A stretch of DNA of 64,000 nt from Luteibacter sp. dw_328 (lineage in GTDB: Bacteria; Pseudomonadota; Gammaproteobacteria; Xanthomonadales; Rhodanobacteraceae): the NCBI RefSeq assembly GCF_018449605.1, contig NZ_JAAVUW010000006.1, forward strand, positions 62,001 through 126,000, given 5' to 3'. The position numbers and the translations under genes were made by a program. Shown here in pieces: positions 20,240 through 29,052 of this stretch. Position 1 is the first letter of the stretch, and the number at the start of each line of letters is the position of its first letter. The notes under the pieces were generated by a model. The model saw only the letters and a program-made list of their open reading frames with translations, was not told the origin of the DNA and searched no databases.

Positions 20240-21745
20240 ATGTCGTTAGCCAAGTTCCTCCGCCACAAGTCCGTCGAGCAGTTGCAGGCCGAGGTTGGTC
20301 AGCGCAAGGACTTCCGGCGGGTGCTGGGTCTGTGGCAGCTCACGGCCATCGGCATCGGCGGCATCATCGGCGTGGGCATTTTCGTGCTCGCTGGCCAGCA
20401 GGCGGCGCTCAATGCCGGCCCGGCGGTCGCCCTCAGTTTCATCATCGCGGGTCTGGGCAGTGCCTGCGCAGCACTCTGCTACGCCGAGTTCGCCGGCCTG
20501 ATCCCGGTCACCGGCAGTGCCTACACCTACGGTTACGCCGTACTCGGCGAAGGCGCCGCCTGGATCATCGGTTGGGATCTGCTCCTCGAATACGCGCTGG
20601 TGGTCGCCGTCGTCGCCATTGGCTGGTCCGGATACGTGCAGGTGCTGCTGTCGTCGGCGGGTGTGCACCTGCCCGAGTGGGCGCAGAAGAGCATGAGCGC
20701 CGACACCATGGCGTATTACTGGCAGCATGCCGTCGCGCCGCTTGGCGTGAGCTTCGCCCATCCGGTCGCCGCACCCACCGATGGACACCGCTTCAACATC
20801 ATCGCCGCTGCCATCTCGGTATTCGTCGCCATTCTACTTTCGGTGAAAACGGAGTGGGGCGCGCGCCTCAACACGGTGATCGTCGGCATCAAGGTGATCG
20901 GCGTGGCGCTGGTGATCGGTGTCGGCGCGTTCTACATCAATACGGCGAACTGGCACCCGTTCATTCCCGAGCGCGTGTTCGACGATAAGGGCATGGGCCA
21001 CTTCGGCTGGCAGGGCGTGCTGACTGGCGCGAGCGTCGTGTTCTTCGCCGTGTTCGGCTACGACACGCTGACCACCGCGGCCGAGGAAGCCAAGGATCCG
21101 CAGCGCGATCTTCCGCGTGCGGTGCTGCTGTCGCTGGCTGTGGCGATGGTTCTCTATATCGCGGTATCCCTGGTGCTCACGGGCATCGTGCCCTATGGCA
21201 CGCTCAATGGTGAAGCATCGGTGTCCGATGCCTTCAATGCCATCGGCCTGCCGTGGCTGAGCAACGTCATCGCCGTGGCGGCGGTTATCGGCGTCATCAG
21301 CGTGTTGTTCGCTTTCATGTTGGGTGCGGCGCGCATCTGGTTCGCGCTGTCGCGCGATGGCTTGTTGCCGGCATGGTTCGCCCGTGTCCACCCGCGATTC
21401 GGCACGCCCGCTCGCCCGACGATGATTCTCGGCATCTTTACCGCCGCGGTCGCCGGCCTGCTGCCCATCGGTGAAGTGGCCGAACTGGTCAATATCGGCA
21501 CGCTCAGCGCTTTCATCCTGATTTGCGCCTCGGTGCTCGTGCTGCGCGTGCGCAAGCCTGACCTGGAGCGGAAGTTCAAGACGCCGGCGGTGTGGTTTGT
21601 CGCCCCGCTGGGCATCCTGTTCTCGCTGGCGCTGATCTGGGGCCTGCCATGGATCACATTCGAGCGCTTTGCAATATGGATGGCGATCGGTTTGATCGTT
21701 TACTTCACCTATGGCGTGAAGCACAGCAAGCTCAATCGCGACTGA
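20240..21745 (+). CDS. APC-family amino-acid permease
   Basis: A 501-aa inner-membrane transporter with about 12 hydrophobic helices. The first carries the APC signature GIGGIIGVGIFVLAG, followed by GSAYTYGYAVLGE. The region FFAVFGYDTLTTAAEEAKDPQRDLP matches the cationic amino-acid transporter branch. Start at the ATG of MSLAKFLRHK; the frame's upstream part overlaps a REP copy. Substrate likely a cationic or neutral amino acid; direction unknown. Confidence 0.92.
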   Translation: MSLAKFLRHKSVEQLQAEVGQRKDFRRVLGLWQLTAIGIGGIIGVGIFVLAGQQAALNAGPAVALSFIIAGLGSACAALCYAEFAGLIPVTGSAYTYGYAVLGEGAAWIIGWDLLLEYALVVAVVAIGWSGYVQVLLSSAGVHLPEWAQKSMSADTMAYYWQHAVAPLGVSFAHPVAAPTDGHRFNIIAAAISVFVAILLSVKTEWGARLNTVIVGIKVIGVALVIGVGAFYINTANWHPFIPERVFDDKGMGHFGWQGVLTGASVVFFAVFGYDTLTTAAEEAKDPQRDLPRAVLLSLAVAMVLYIAVSLVLTGIVPYGTLNGEASVSDAFNAIGLPWLSNVIAVAAVIGVISVLFAFMLGAARIWFALSRDGLLPAWFARVHPRFGTPARPTMILGIFTAAVAGLLPIGEVAELVNIGTLSAFILICASVLVLRVRKPDLERKFKTPAVWFVAPLGILFSLALIWGLPWITFERFAIWMAIGLIVYFTYGVKHSKLNRD

Positions 21746-21757
21746 GATGCCCTCCGG

Positions 21758-22882
21758 TCATTCGACCATGTAATGCGGTGTGTCCGGCGGGTCCGGACGC
21801 ACCGGCACGGTCCACTCGTTGGCCATATAGGAACGCATGCGCCGTTCGTTCGCCGCCGAATAGCGGTAGCAGTTGGCGCGCAGCAGACTGGTGGTTGACT
21901 TGAGGTTCGTTTCGCACGGCCAGCCTGACGACCAGCGTACTTCGGCGTCTTCGTGGCTGGCAGTCAGCGTGTGGCCGTACTCATGGGCAACGATGGTGTA
22001 ACGGCCCTTGAGTGAAGCCATGGCGTGGTCGCCGCCAAGCCACGCAAGTCCGGATACGCCCGGCGCAACCTGGTTGCCCGTCAGCAGCATGAACTTGTAT
22101 TCGAACTCGCCGCGAACGTGGGGGAGCCTTTCGCGACGTGCATAGCTGTCCACGGCCGTCGTCCAGTCCTTGAGCGATGAAGCCTGTCCATAAGCGATAT
22201 CGGTCAGTCCGTCGACTTGCTGGCTGTAGATTGCCCACAAGCGCCTGGTCGGCAGGATTCTCTTCATGTCGGCGATCCACCAGGCGACATACTTCGCGTG
22301 GATGTGTTCCCGTGTCATGTCGAGCGTGTCGTCGTGAAGGAAAAGCCAGAAGACCAGGACGGGCGAAGATGCTGCCCGAGGCCGACTTGCAGCCGTGGTG
22401 CCGTTCCGTGCATCTCGTGGCACCGCCCGTCGTTGTCTTGATGCGCGGTGCGCTGCAGATTCGTCGTTGCCACGAGGCGCATCGGGGCGGCCCTGATGGC
22501 TGCCTTCCGCGTCGCGGTCGAAAGTCGTGACTTCCATGTCGCCGGAACGAGGCACGCTGATATCCAAGTGACCGCCGGAACGGGTTAGCATGGCTTGCTC
22601 GCCCTGCCACGTCACCCGATACATGGCCCCCGGCACGTCCCCTGAAACGTCGGGGAAGTGAAGTTCAACATCGAGTAGCGACTCGATGACCAGGGCGCCG
22701 CCGCCTTTGCCGTCGGAAAGCACGATGGTCTGGGGTAGTTCGCGAGCGATCGCCTCGTCGAAACGGTCGACGGCGTTGGTCGAACGAGCATGGGACGTGC
22801 TGGCAAGGAGGGGGCCGAGCGCAGAAAAGACCAGTGCGTGAAGAGCGGGGCGCAGCGGTGGTGGGCGGCGGGGCGCAGCCAT
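21758..22882 (-). CDS. secreted metzincin-like zinc metalloprotease
   Basis: A 374-aa protein with a signal peptide (MAAPRRPPPLRPALHALVF..., cleavage near SHA-RS). It has a zinc motif HEYGHTLTASHED at about residue 299: HExxHxxxxxH, metzincin spacing but Thr where the family usually has Gly. A low-complexity Arg/Ser/Ala segment (about 130-175) separates a beta-rich N-terminal part from the catalytic part. Two or more Cys near the C-terminus (WPCETN, RANCYRY) could form a disulfide. I do not recognise the exact family. It is convergent with the permease. Confidence 0.7.
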   Translation of the reverse strand: MAAPRRPPPLRPALHALVFSALGPLLASTSHARSTNAVDRFDEAIARELPQTIVLSDGKGGGALVIESLLDVELHFPDVSGDVPGAMYRVTWQGEQAMLTRSGGHLDISVPRSGDMEVTTFDRDAEGSHQGRPDAPRGNDESAAHRASRQRRAVPRDARNGTTAASRPRAASSPVLVFWLFLHDDTLDMTREHIHAKYVAWWIADMKRILPTRRLWAIYSQQVDGLTDIAYGQASSLKDWTTAVDSYARRERLPHVRGEFEYKFMLLTGNQVAPGVSGLAWLGGDHAMASLKGRYTIVAHEYGHTLTASHEDAEVRWSSGWPCETNLKSTTSLLRANCYRYSAANERRMRSYMANEWTVPVRPDPPDTPHYMVE

Positions 22883-23088
22883 GGAAGTCCTTTTCGTGGG
22901 GCGGCGCGGACGATAACGTGGTCGAGGTCGTTCATGGTGGCTCGCGGCCCACCCACGGCAGACCCCTACGGCAATGGGGGGCATTCGGGAAAGTGGTCTC
23001 GATGAGGACGCTGCCTTACGGTCGGCCCATTGAATCGAGCGTGGTAACGACCTACCTTCGAAAGGTCACGGCCCGAAGGAAAGGCAGC

Positions 23089-23793
23089 ATGTCAGATCTC
23101 TCCGCGTTCCCGATCACCTCGCGCTGGCCCGCCGCGCATCCTGATCGCATCCAGCTGTATTCGCTACCGACCCCCAACGGGGTAAAGACCTCGATCCTGC
23201 TCGAGGAGCTCGGGTTGCCGTACGAGGTACACCTCGTCGACATCATGAAGAACGAGAACAAGACGCCGGAGTTCGAGTCGCTCAATCCGAACGGCAAGAT
23301 TCCGGCGATGATCGATCCGAACGGTCCGGACGGTAAGCCGATCGGCCTGTTCGAATCCGGCGCGATCCTGCTCTACCTCGCCGAGAAGACGGGGAAGTTC
23401 ATTCCCGCCGATGCGGCGAAGCGCTGGGAAACCATCCAGTGGGTATTCTTCCAGATGGCCGCGATCGGACCGATGTTCGGCCAGGTGGGTTTCTTCCACA
23501 AATTCGCTGGCCGTGAGTTCGAGGACAAGCGCCCGCTGCAGCGGTATGTCGATGAGGCCAAACGCTTGCTGGGCGTGCTGGATCGTCGCCTCGAGGGTCG
23601 CGACTGGATCGTTGGCGACGAATACACCATTGCGGACATCGCCACGCTGGGTTGGGTGAACAACCTGGTGACGTTCTATGGCGCGCGTGAGCTGGTCGGT
23701 TTCGATGACTTCCAGAACGTCATTGCATGGCTAGAGCGCGGCACATCGCGGCCGGGTGTGGAGCGCGGACTTAAGATTCCTTCACGCACCTGA
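23089..23793 (+). CDS. glutathione S-transferase family protein (YghU/YfcG-like)
   Basis: A 234-aa protein starting MSDLSAFPITSRWPAAHPDRIQLYS with GGA upstream. The thioredoxin-fold half has SLPTPNGVKTSILLEELGLPYEV and NPNGKIPAMIDP..FESGAILLYLAEKTGKF. The helical half has WIVGDEYTIADIATLGWV. The pattern fits the disulfide-bond oxidoreductase GST branch. It stands alone and ends in a bidirectional terminator. Confidence 0.9.
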   Translation: MSDLSAFPITSRWPAAHPDRIQLYSLPTPNGVKTSILLEELGLPYEVHLVDIMKNENKTPEFESLNPNGKIPAMIDPNGPDGKPIGLFESGAILLYLAEKTGKFIPADAAKRWETIQWVFFQMAAIGPMFGQVGFFHKFAGREFEDKRPLQRYVDEAKRLLGVLDRRLEGRDWIVGDEYTIADIATLGWVNNLVTFYGARELVGFDDFQNVIAWLERGTSRPGVERGLKIPSRT

Positions 23794-23808
23794 GCGATCG
23801 AAAGGAGA

Positions 23809-23838
23809 AGAAAACGGCCGCGAAAGCGGCCGTTTTCG
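23809..23838. terminator. bidirectional terminator
   Basis: AAAACGGCCGC-gaaa-GCGGCCGTTTT, an 11-bp perfect stem with A/T tails on both sides, between the convergent GST and outer-membrane protein genes. Confidence 0.9.
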
Positions 23839-23859
23839 ATGGTGTATGACGAGGTTCGT

Positions 23860-24510
23860 TCAGAAGCGGAATTCCGCCGACGCACCCCAGACGCCAACGT
23901 TCACCGTGCGCTTGTCATTGGTGATGTCCTGCGCCTTCAGCGAGTAGTTGTCATAATTGAATGACACGCCGAAGTTCTGGGCAAAGTCGTAACCGAAACC
24001 AATGCCGGCGTAAATGCCGTTGTCGTTTGACGAGTTACGGGACTTCGAAACGGAGGAGGGTGTGGTCCCGTCCACATACCAAGTGTCACGGATGTCGTAG
24101 GTGGTATGGGAGTGAGCCAGGCCCAGACGCGCGTTAATCGTCCAGTTGTGCGGAAGCACCCACTTCCCGTTTCCGCCGAGGAGCACGGCCTTGCCCTTCA
24201 ACTCATACTTCCGCTCACCCAGAACAATCGTCGGGCCGAGGTAACGCTCGTTATATCTGGACGAGATGTTGCCGAGGTCTACATAGCCGGCCTCAACACC
24301 GACGTAGAACGGACGATCCACTGCCCAGCGGTATCCCACGACGGCGCCGAAGGCGGTGTCGTTCTTGTCCTGGAACCTGGCGTGGCTGATGTCGTATTGG
24401 GCGTTACCGCCGTTGATGCCGACGAAGGCGCCTTCATTGGAAGCACGTACGCCAAACGAAGCGAAAGTAAGCGCGGCGGCAGCGGCCGCCGTCAGAAGAA
24501 GCTTTTCCAT
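23860..24510 (-). CDS. outer-membrane beta-barrel protein, tandem copy 1
   Basis: A 216-aa protein from MEKLLLTAAAAAALTFASFG, with a signal peptide ending near VRA-SN. It has a small eight-strand barrel of the OmpA/OmpW-like porin type: GAVVGYRWAVDRPFYVGVEAGYVDLG, NGIYAGIGFGYDFAQNFGVSFNYDNYSL, and a final F (SAEFRF). The next gene upstream is a close paralogue. Role not readable. Confidence 0.85.
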   Translation of the reverse strand: MEKLLLTAAAAAALTFASFGVRASNEGAFVGINGGNAQYDISHARFQDKNDTAFGAVVGYRWAVDRPFYVGVEAGYVDLGNISSRYNERYLGPTIVLGERKYELKGKAVLLGGNGKWVLPHNWTINARLGLAHSHTTYDIRDTWYVDGTTPSSVSKSRNSSNDNGIYAGIGFGYDFAQNFGVSFNYDNYSLKAQDITNDKRTVNVGVWGASAEFRF

Positions 24511-24590
24511 GAAGATCCCTGGGTTCCTGGTAGTGCGCACCGGCCCCTTCGCCGGGCGGCCCCTTTTCGTGGCAGCGCGATAGTAGTCCC

Positions 24591-24619
24591 AAAAAAACGG
24601 CCGCGAAAGCGGCCGTTCT
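24591..24619 (-). terminator. terminator of tandem outer-membrane protein 2
   Basis: On the minus strand AACGGCCGC-tttc-GCGGCCGTT followed by a T-run. The stem core is the same as in the terminator after copy 1, so the duplication included the terminator. Confidence 0.88.
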
Positions 24620-24641
24620 TCATGACACGTTCTGCGAACGA

Positions 24642-25292
24642 TCAGAAACGGAATTCTGCCGCAGCACCCCAGACGCCAACATTCACCGTACGCTTGTCAT
24701 CGGTGATGCCCTGCGCCTTCAGTGAATAGTTGTCGTAGTTCACCGTGACGCCGAAGTTCTTCGTGAAGTCATAACCGAAGCCGATGCCGGCGTAGATGCC
24801 GTTGTCGTTCGACGAATCGTGAAACTTCTGGCTGGAGACGCTATCGTTATTGAAGGATGCATTGGCCTTCACGTCGTAAGACGTGTGCGAATGTGCCACA
24901 CCAAGACGTGCGGTGATCGTCCAGTGGTGCGGAAGCTCCCACTTGCCGTTGGCGCCAATGAGCAAAGCGCGACCCTTGAGCTCGTCTTTCTCGTTGTACG
25001 AGAGGACGCTTCCGGCGTACATCTGCGACTGGTTGTAGTGACTGGTGATCTTGCCCAGGTCAACGTAACCGGCTTCAACGCCGAAATAGAACGGACGATC
25101 TACGGCCCAGCGATAACCCACGACGGCGCCGAAAGCGGTATCGCTCTTGTCGTGGAAGTCGGTGTTGTCGATGTCGTAGTTGGTACGACCGCCGTTGATG
25201 CCGATGAAAGTGCCTTCGCTGGAAGCGTGGGCACCGAACGAGGCAAACGAAAATGCGGCAGCAGCGGCTGCCGTGAGAAGAAGCTTTTCCAT
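24642..25292 (-). CDS. outer-membrane beta-barrel protein, tandem copy 2
   Basis: A 216-aa paralogue of the gene at 23860: same signal peptide, same ends, and identical blocks such as DTAFGAVVGYRWAVDRPF and SSNDNGIYAGIGFGYDF. They differ mostly in the extracellular loops (around residues 90-105 and 140-160). The 5' leaders also match over about 40 bp (GTGCGCACCGGCCCCTTCGC and on), so promoter-proximal sequence was duplicated too. Confidence 0.85.
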   Translation of the reverse strand: MEKLLLTAAAAAAFSFASFGAHASSEGTFIGINGGRTNYDIDNTDFHDKSDTAFGAVVGYRWAVDRPFYFGVEAGYVDLGKITSHYNQSQMYAGSVLSYNEKDELKGRALLIGANGKWELPHHWTITARLGVAHSHTSYDVKANASFNNDSVSSQKFHDSSNDNGIYAGIGFGYDFTKNFGVTVNYDNYSLKAQGITDDKRTVNVGVWGAAAEFRF

Positions 25293-25627
25293 GAGGATCC
25301 CTGTGTTCCTGATTGTGCGCACCGGCCCCTTCGCCGGGCGGCCCCTTGACTGGCCGCGCGATATTACGATCTTTTAACTTATTGCGCCAAGCACTTTTTG
25401 CTGATTATTGAGGCGCAAGTTCTTGCGATTTGCGTGCGCCGCACTTTCGGCGACACGCGACCGAAACGCCCGGTTGCCATGAGGCGTCGGCACCGCCCGT
25501 GACCTCTGGCATAGGGCTACGTCAGTCCCCGGCGTTTAGCATCGAAGGCTTGCGCGAACCGCAGGGGCTCGCGCTGACCCGCTCGCATGGATGGCCGGGC
25601 AACCCACACGCTCCACGGGAGAATTCA
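25293..25627. other. intergenic region, divergent starts
   Basis: 335 bp between outer-membrane protein 2 and the M61 peptidase. It holds an AT-rich stretch around 25360-25410 and a 7-bp inverted repeat, TTGCGCC...GGCGCAA. The rest (25440-25627) is GC-rich and open in one frame but lacks a good start. Promoters for both genes are expected here; I cannot place them. Confidence 0.4.
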
Positions 25628-27523
25628 GTGAAATCCACCCTTCTTGCCTCCGCGCTGCTGGCGGCACTCGCCGGCGTTGGCGCGACGGCCGTCCGCGCGG
25701 ATGATGTCCCCGCTCCGCAGGACACCGCTTATAACGGCACGCTCAAGCTCGCCGTCGACGCGACCGACCTCGACCACCGTGTTCTCCGCGTTCGCGAGAC
25801 CATTCCTGCACAGGCGGGTCCGCTGACCCTGCTGTTCCCGCAGTGGATCCCGGGCCACCATTCGCCGACCGGTCCGATCGATCAGTTCGCCGGCCTCGTC
25901 GTGACCTCGGGTGGCAAGCGCATCGAGTGGAAGCGTGACGAATTCAACGTCTATGCGTTCCACGTGGACGTGCCGGCCGGTGCTTCCTCCGTCGACGTCG
26001 AATTCCAGACGCTGACCCCGCAGGACACCCGCCAGGGCCGCATCGTCATGACGCCCGACATCGTCAATGTCGAGTGGAACCAGGTGTCGCTGTATCCGGC
26101 GGGCTATCGTGCCGACCGCGTCCAGGTCGACGCGAGCGTGAAGCTCCCGGCGGGTTTCCAGTACGGCAGCGCGCTGGAAGAAGCGAGCAAGAGCGGCGAC
26201 ACGGTCAACTTCAAGACGATCAACTACGACGACCTCGTCGACTCGCCGATCTTCGCCGGCCGCTATTTCAAGCGCGTCGATCTCGATCCGAACGGCCGCT
26301 CGCCGGTGCATCTGAACATCGTGGCCGACAACGCCAAGTCGCTCGAGATCAAGCCGGAAGCCCTGGAGATCCATCGCAAGCTCGTCCAGCAGATGGACAA
26401 GCTCTACGGTGCCCGCCATTACAACCACTACGACTTCCTTCTCGCACTGACCGACAAGCTCGGCGGCATCGGCCTGGAACACCATCGTTCTTCGGAGAAC
26501 AGCGCCGCGCCGGGCTACTTCACCGAGTGGGACAAGAACTGGCTCGGCCGCGACCTGCTCGCCCACGAGTACAACCACTCCTGGGACGGCAAGTACCGTC
26601 GTGGCGCTGATCTGGCCACGCCAAGCTTCAATGTACCGATGGGCAATAGCCTGCTGTGGGTCTACGAAGGCCAGACGCAGTTCTGGGGCAACGTCGTCGC
26701 CGCACGCTCCGGCCTGGTGACGCAGGACCAGGCGCGCGACCTGCTCGCTTTTGTTGCCGCGACCTATGACAAGGGCCGTCCCGGCCTGTCCTGGCGCACC
26801 ATCGAAGACACCACCAACGATCCGACCATCGCCCAGCGTCGCCCGCTCTCGTATCGCAACTACCAGATGAGCGAAGACTATTACCAGGGCGGCCAGATGA
26901 TCTGGCTGGATGTCGACACCAAGCTGCGCGAACTGTCCAAGAACAAGCGCACCCTGGACGATTTCGCCAAGGCCTTCTTCGGCATGAAGGACGGCGACTG
27001 GAAGGTCAACCCGTACACCTTCGAAGAAGTGGTCTCGACCCTCAACGGCATCGCGCCGTATGACTGGGCGACCTACCTGCGCGACCGCGTGGACGGCCAC
27101 AAGGGTGACATCGAAGGCATCGAGCGCGGTGGCTGGAAGCTGGTCTACAACGACAAGCCTTCCGACGCCATCAAGGCGTTCGAAGCCCGTCGCATGATGA
27201 CCGACCTGACCTACTCGGCCGGCTTCGCCGTGTCGAACAAGGGCGACATCTCCGACGTGCGCTGGGACGGCCCCGCCTTCAATGCCGGCCTCTCGCCGGG
27301 CATGCATATCGTCGCGGTGAACGACAAGGAGTTCTCCGGCGATGTGCTGAAGGACGCCGTGACCGATGCGAAGACGGGCAAGGCCCCGATCCAGCTGCTG
27401 GTCAAGAACTTCGACACGTACAAGACGATCAGCGTCGACTACCACGGCGGCCTGATGTATCCGCATCTGGAACGCGACAAGAGCAAGCCCGACTGGCTGG
27501 GCGAGCTGTACAAAGCAAAATGA
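25628..27523 (+). CDS. M61 glycyl aminopeptidase family protein with PDZ domain
   Basis: A 631-aa exported metallopeptidase. GTG at 25628 follows GGGAGA and starts the signal MKSTLLASALLAALAGVGATAVRA. The zinc motif HEYNHSWDGKYRR is near residue 313, with the downstream WVYEGQTQFWG supplying the third ligand. A PDZ-like domain (SDVRWDGPAFNAGLSPGMHIVAVND) is at the C-terminal end. It likely degrades peptides in the periplasm or outside. A terminator follows directly. Confidence 0.93.
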   Translation: MKSTLLASALLAALAGVGATAVRADDVPAPQDTAYNGTLKLAVDATDLDHRVLRVRETIPAQAGPLTLLFPQWIPGHHSPTGPIDQFAGLVVTSGGKRIEWKRDEFNVYAFHVDVPAGASSVDVEFQTLTPQDTRQGRIVMTPDIVNVEWNQVSLYPAGYRADRVQVDASVKLPAGFQYGSALEEASKSGDTVNFKTINYDDLVDSPIFAGRYFKRVDLDPNGRSPVHLNIVADNAKSLEIKPEALEIHRKLVQQMDKLYGARHYNHYDFLLALTDKLGGIGLEHHRSSENSAAPGYFTEWDKNWLGRDLLAHEYNHSWDGKYRRGADLATPSFNVPMGNSLLWVYEGQTQFWGNVVAARSGLVTQDQARDLLAFVAATYDKGRPGLSWRTIEDTTNDPTIAQRRPLSYRNYQMSEDYYQGGQMIWLDVDTKLRELSKNKRTLDDFAKAFFGMKDGDWKVNPYTFEEVVSTLNGIAPYDWATYLRDRVDGHKGDIEGIERGGWKLVYNDKPSDAIKAFEARRMMTDLTYSAGFAVSNKGDISDVRWDGPAFNAGLSPGMHIVAVNDKEFSGDVLKDAVTDAKTGKAPIQLLVKNFDTYKTISVDYHGGLMYPHLERDKSKPDWLGELYKAK

Positions 27524-27528
27524 GACAT

Positions 27529-27556
27529 GAAGGGCGCCGCAAGGCGCCCTTCTTCG
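27529..27556 (+). terminator. terminator after the M61 peptidase
   Basis: GAAGGGCGCC-gcaa-GGCGCCCTTC, a 10-bp perfect stem followed by TTCG, 6 bp past the stop codon. Confidence 0.85.
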
Positions 27557-27589
27557 TTGTGGACGAACCGCTTCGACGGCCATGCTCTC

Positions 27590-27675
27590 GTAGGAGCCGA
27601 TTCATCGGCGATCCCTACGGAGCGATACCTTCAGGTCCCTTCGCGAGCACCATCGCCGATGAATCGGCTCCTACA
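27590..27675. repeat. REP-like composite pair (ATTCAT type) entering a coding region
   Basis: Arms CGTAGGAGCCGATTCATCGG at the left and CCATCGCCGATGAATCGGCT at the right. The right arm and spacer lie inside the 3' end of the acyltransferase gene on the minus strand and supply its stop codon. Confidence 0.85.
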
Positions 27676-28898
27676 GAAACGGTCCCGGCAGGAATGGTCT
27701 CCGCCGAACTGGACACCACGGTGCGCTTCAAGGCCTTCAACCCGAACAACGGTCGTATGAATGCCACCCGCCGGATCACGAATTCGTGCAGCGCATAGCA
27801 CCCGGCAATCGTCCCGCCCAGCACCAGCGCCGGTTCGAGCCCCGGCCCCAGTGACATCGGCTTCAGCCAGAACACCAGCAGGATGATCAGGCTCTGGTGC
27901 AGCATGTACCAGGGATACACGGCCTCCGTGCAATACGGCAGCCAGCGGAACGGGCGGTCGAGGAGCACCTTGCCCCAACCGAGAATGGTCAGCAGCGCGG
28001 CCCAGAGATACAGGCTCTGCGAAGACTGCGACAGCGCGGTCCAGAACGCGTCTGGCACGCGGTGCATCCATGAATCGTCGGCGACCAGCTGGCCGGTCAG
28101 GCGCAGGCCGAGATAGAGCGTGATCGAGACCAGCGCTGTGATAAAGGTAGCCTTGCGCATCGCAGCCACCCGTATCCAGAAACCCTGCTCGCGGGCCAGC
28201 AGATAGCCGCCGAGGAAGATCGATCCGTACTTGGCGTGCTGGTACCAGTCGCCGACCAGGGCACCGGTCGTGGGAAACATCGGCGCGAGGTACAGGATGA
28301 AGAAGAGCAGCAGCGCCGTCGGCGCACCCACGAGGAACCATGCGGGCGCCCGGCAGAAGGCCGCGACAGCGTTCCGGACGCGGGCATGCCCGAGGAGTGG
28401 CATCAGGGCGGCAAGGCACAGCGTGTACGTCCACAGGTAAGGCAGATACCAGAGGTGGTTCCAGGTGATCCCGTACTGCCACCCGGTGAAGCTGTCCTTC
28501 GGCCATGGGTGCACGTTCCAATAGCTGGCCAGGAAATTCCAGAAGCCCGGCGTGAGGTGGCCGCTGGCGACCCCTTCGCAGTAGGGCTGGATCGGCACCA
28601 CCACGAACATGCCGAAGATCAGCGGCAACAACAGCCGCCAGCTGCGCTCGCGGGCGAAGCGCAAAAGCCGGCCCTCTGGGGCGGCCAGGGCGATCGCGGC
28701 GCCCGAGATGAGGAACAGCAGGCACATCCGCCAGCGGTTCACGAAGATCATCGGCCACTGCAGCCATTCGGCCGTGTGTGCGCTTTTGATGTGGAAGTCC
28801 CAGTCGCCCACATAGGCCATGGCCGTGTGATAGAGGATGAGGAGGGCGAAGGCGAGGATGCGCAAGGCATCGATGTCGTGGCGGCGGGTGGTGCTCAT
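27615..28898 (-). CDS. acyltransferase family 3 membrane protein (OpgC-like)
   Basis: A 427-aa integral membrane protein with about ten helices. The N-terminal RHDIDALRILAFALLILYHTAM holds the family's His in helix 1, and SFTGWQYGITWNHLWYLPYLW is also typical. Such enzymes O-acylate surface or periplasmic glycans; the target is unknown. The last 19 or so residues (VGADSSAM...) are translated REP sequence, so the ancestral C-terminus probably ended near LKALKRT. Divergent from a LytTR regulator. Confidence 0.88.
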   Translation of the reverse strand: MSTTRRHDIDALRILAFALLILYHTAMAYVGDWDFHIKSAHTAEWLQWPMIFVNRWRMCLLFLISGAAIALAAPEGRLLRFARERSWRLLLPLIFGMFVVVPIQPYCEGVASGHLTPGFWNFLASYWNVHPWPKDSFTGWQYGITWNHLWYLPYLWTYTLCLAALMPLLGHARVRNAVAAFCRAPAWFLVGAPTALLLFFILYLAPMFPTTGALVGDWYQHAKYGSIFLGGYLLAREQGFWIRVAAMRKATFITALVSITLYLGLRLTGQLVADDSWMHRVPDAFWTALSQSSQSLYLWAALLTILGWGKVLLDRPFRWLPYCTEAVYPWYMLHQSLIILLVFWLKPMSLGPGLEPALVLGGTIAGCYALHEFVIRRVAFIRPLFGLKALKRTVVSSSAETIPAGTVSVGADSSAMVLAKGPEGIAP

Positions 28899-29052
28899 GT
28901 CCGTGCGTCCTGTCGTGAAGGCAGGGCCAGAATCGGCTTCGGGCCGGGCCCGGCACCACCACGAGGGGCCGAACGGGAGGCTTTCGGGGACGAATGGCGG
29001 GGCAGGGGGGATGGATGTCTACCGACGGCCGCGACGACGTTATGATCCCGGC

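Noticed and set aside
25625-27583. 652-aa open frame on the minus strand
   Set aside because: Antisense shadow of the M61 peptidase.
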